DNA of 64,000 nucleotides. Source: Streptomyces sp. NBC_00224 (GTDB lineage Bacteria > Actinomycetota > Actinomycetes > Streptomycetales > Streptomycetaceae). This document shows positions 62,482 through 64,000 of this stretch, in pieces. The stretch spans positions 4,932,501 to 4,996,500 of the forward strand of contig NZ_CP108106.1 in assembly GCF_041435195.1 (NCBI RefSeq), read 5' to 3'. Position 1 is the stretch's first letter. The number at the start of each line of letters is the position of its first letter. A program made the translations under genes and the position numbers. Below the pieces are notes generated by a model. That model did no database searches and was not told the DNA's origin. It was given only the letters and a program-made list of their open reading frames with translations.

Positions 62482-64000
62482 TTGAGACGTCACACACTCG
62501 TACGGAACGCGATCGCCGCAGTCACCGCGCTCGGCATCGCGGCCGCCGTCGCCCCGCTGGCCACGGCGCCGGCCTTCGCGGCGGACGCACCGGCGGAGCT
62601 CACCGTTCCCGCCGAGCACACGCCCGACTACAACGCGACCGTGATCAACGGCGCCGGCGAGACCGGCTATCTGTCCGGCTGGACCCAGGCCGGGTTCAAC
62701 TGGACCTCGTACGCGGACGGCTCCACCGCGCCGGTCGTCATGCCGCAGGGCATGACCACCGCATGGGGCACCGGCACGGACACCCTCGTCCTCACCGGCA
62801 AGGACGACCGCGTGGTCGTCCAGCGGAACATGAAGGACGGCTCGGACCGGACCCTGCCGCTGCCCGAGGGCCAGCGGTTCGCGGGGACCTTCGGCGATGT
62901 CGTGGTCACCGACGGCGTCCTCGGCATGCGGCTGCTGTCCTGGGAGGACGGCAAGGTCAAGGAGACGCCGGTCGGCGGGGCCGGCCAGGTCCACTCGCTC
63001 TACCAGGGCAACAAGGACGGCATCTTCGTCCAGAAGGACCTGTCCGGCATGACCATGATCGGCTGGCTGGGCCGTGACGGCATCGCCCGCACCACCCACC
63101 TCCAGGCGGAGCAGTTCGACAACGGCAAGATCGAGGTCGGCGGCGACCGCGCGGTCCAGTGGACCAAGGACGGCAAGGCCACGGTCTGGAAGACCTCGGA
63201 CTTCTGGGCGTCCACGGACCAGCTGACGATCCCCGGGTACGAGAACTCGCAGCTGCTCGGCGCGGTCGGCGACAACGTCCTGGTGGCGCGCCGGATCTCC
63301 ACCGGCGATCAGCAGCGGTACTCCTCGCTCGACTACCGCGTGGTCGCCGTGCCGCTCAAGGGCGGCCCCGAGCGGGTCGTCCTGGAGAAGGCCACCGCGA
63401 TGGCCCGCTTCAAGGCCGACGGGACGATGCTGATCGGCGCGGTGGTCGACGGCCACCAGGGCGTGTACGCGGTGGGCTCCTCGCTGGAGGTCACCAAGGT
63501 CCGCGAGTCGCCCGCCCTCGCGTCGGTGCCCACGGCGCTCACCCTGGCGCAGGGCCGACTGAACACGGTGGACCGGGTGCCGGGCGAGGACGGCCCGAGC
63601 ACGCGGCTGCGCGGCATCGACCTGTCGGTCACCGGCCCGCTGACGGCCGGTCAGCGCACCGACCGGGGCGCGGACGCCAAGGACTTCCCGGCCGCCCCGG
63701 GGGCCGACACCCCGGACATCCAGGCCACCGGCGACGGGCGCCTGGTGTACCGGCTCGCCGACGGCACGGTGAAGGTCCTCGACGAGGGCGGCAAGCTGCC
63801 CGCGCGCACGCTGGGCGTGAAGGCGGACGCGCTGCGCGTGTCGGGGCGCTACGCGGCGACGCGCAAGCAGGGCGACTCCGTGCGCGTCACCGACCTCGAC
63901 ACCGGCGCGGTCGTCTACACGGGCACCGGCTCCTCCGCCTTCGCCCTCTCGGGCAGCACGCTGTGGATCGGCGGCGAGCCGGGCGACGCGCAGGCGATCG
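62482..64000 (+). CDS. Secreted beta-propeller-like protein, partial
   Basis: At least 506 codons, cut by the right edge. A TTG at 62482 with GGGAG 7 bases upstream starts MRRHTLVRNAIAAVTALGIA, a signal peptide ending PAFA-ADAP. The mature part has repeated strand units such as VLTGKDDRVVVQRNMKDGSD, GVLGMRLLSWEDGKV, ARFKADGTMLIGAVVDGHQG and GRLVYRLADGTVKVLD, which looks like a beta-propeller or VCBS/FG-GAP repeat protein common in Streptomyces. There is no enzyme motif in the visible part. The start choice rests on the signal peptide and the ribosome-binding site. Confidence 0.75.
   Translation, partial: MRRHTLVRNAIAAVTALGIAAAVAPLATAPAFAADAPAELTVPAEHTPDYNATVINGAGETGYLSGWTQAGFNWTSYADGSTAPVVMPQGMTTAWGTGTDTLVLTGKDDRVVVQRNMKDGSDRTLPLPEGQRFAGTFGDVVVTDGVLGMRLLSWEDGKVKETPVGGAGQVHSLYQGNKDGIFVQKDLSGMTMIGWLGRDGIARTTHLQAEQFDNGKIEVGGDRAVQWTKDGKATVWKTSDFWASTDQLTIPGYENSQLLGAVGDNVLVARRISTGDQQRYSSLDYRVVAVPLKGGPERVVLEKATAMARFKADGTMLIGAVVDGHQGVYAVGSSLEVTKVRESPALASVPTALTLAQGRLNTVDRVPGEDGPSTRLRGIDLSVTGPLTAGQRTDRGADAKDFPAAPGADTPDIQATGDGRLVYRLADGTVKVLDEGGKLPARTLGVKADALRVSGRYAATRKQGDSVRVTDLDTGAVVYTGTGSSAFALSGSTLWIGGEPGDAQAI

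Noticed and set aside
59779..63456. 1225-codon minus-strand frame covering the RNA helicase gene
   Set aside because: Low-complexity Val/Ala/Thr runs mirror the repeat tail of the helicase, and the plus-strand frame has all DEAD-box motifs.

Overview
The window is high-GC actinobacterial DNA, almost certainly from a Streptomyces or close relative. Coding regions have strong third-position GC bias, GTG starts and GTGA start/stop overlaps are common, and the gene set includes a bifunctional geosmin synthase, BldC, an Lsr2-type nucleoid protein, valine dehydrogenase and an SRP RNA just upstream of dnaX. From memory, the order dnaX-purD-purC-(two-component/ABC)-lsrL-purSQL-purF-purM-vdh-bldC-hrpA matches the core chromosome of S. 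coelicolor; I could not check this by search.

Layout. 0-5.4 kb: the end of a HhH-GPD DNA-repair gene, geosmin synthase, a cation-diffusion-facilitator transporter, and an NAD(P)-binding protein overlapping an ECF41-type sigma factor (SigJ), with a good match to the ECF41 promoter consensus in front. 5.5-18.1 kb: the most unusual region. A minus-strand operon starts with a well-initiated 19-residue peptide gene, then a perfect stem-loop, then seven tightly packed enzymes: an FGE/SUMF1-like protein with HEAT-like repeats, an MBL-fold hydrolase, an esterase, an AsnB-type amidotransferase, an unrecognised protein, an aldehyde dehydrogenase and a threonine-aldolase-like PLP enzyme. Divergent from it are a dipeptide epimerase, a flavin-type (PPOX) protein and an ATP-grasp ligase. 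I infer an undescribed peptide-derived natural-product locus. 18.0-21.7 kb: an accessory patch with a broken toxin-antitoxin pair, a 47-residue putative zinc microprotein, a DUF262/HNH restriction-like gene and an intact VapBC-type pair. 21.8-23.6 kb: a second ECF41 sigma factor plus NAD(P)-binding protein pair.

23.6-64 kb is mostly conserved core: tRNA-Ser, SRP RNA, dnaX; purine genes purD, purC, purS-purQ-purL, purF and purM spread over 20 kb; a DesKR-like two-component system with an ABC exporter bracketed by two identical tRNA-Gly genes; lsrL; a TetR/MFS efflux pair; vdh; bldC; hrpA; a DsbA-like/CcdA-like redox pair; a tRNA-Phe/Asp/Glu cluster; a metalloprotease and a two-subunit Fluc fluoride channel; a DEAD-box RNA helicase with an RGG-rich tail; and the start of a secreted repeat protein that runs off the right edge.

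Non-coding structure is rich. At least three copies of a dispersed palindromic repeat (core GGGGCGCGGGGAACTGCGCG) lie at about 29.8, 40.6 and 43.1 kb. Strong inverted-repeat terminators follow most tRNAs and operons. A palindrome-like insertion appears to have been fixed in frame inside purD.
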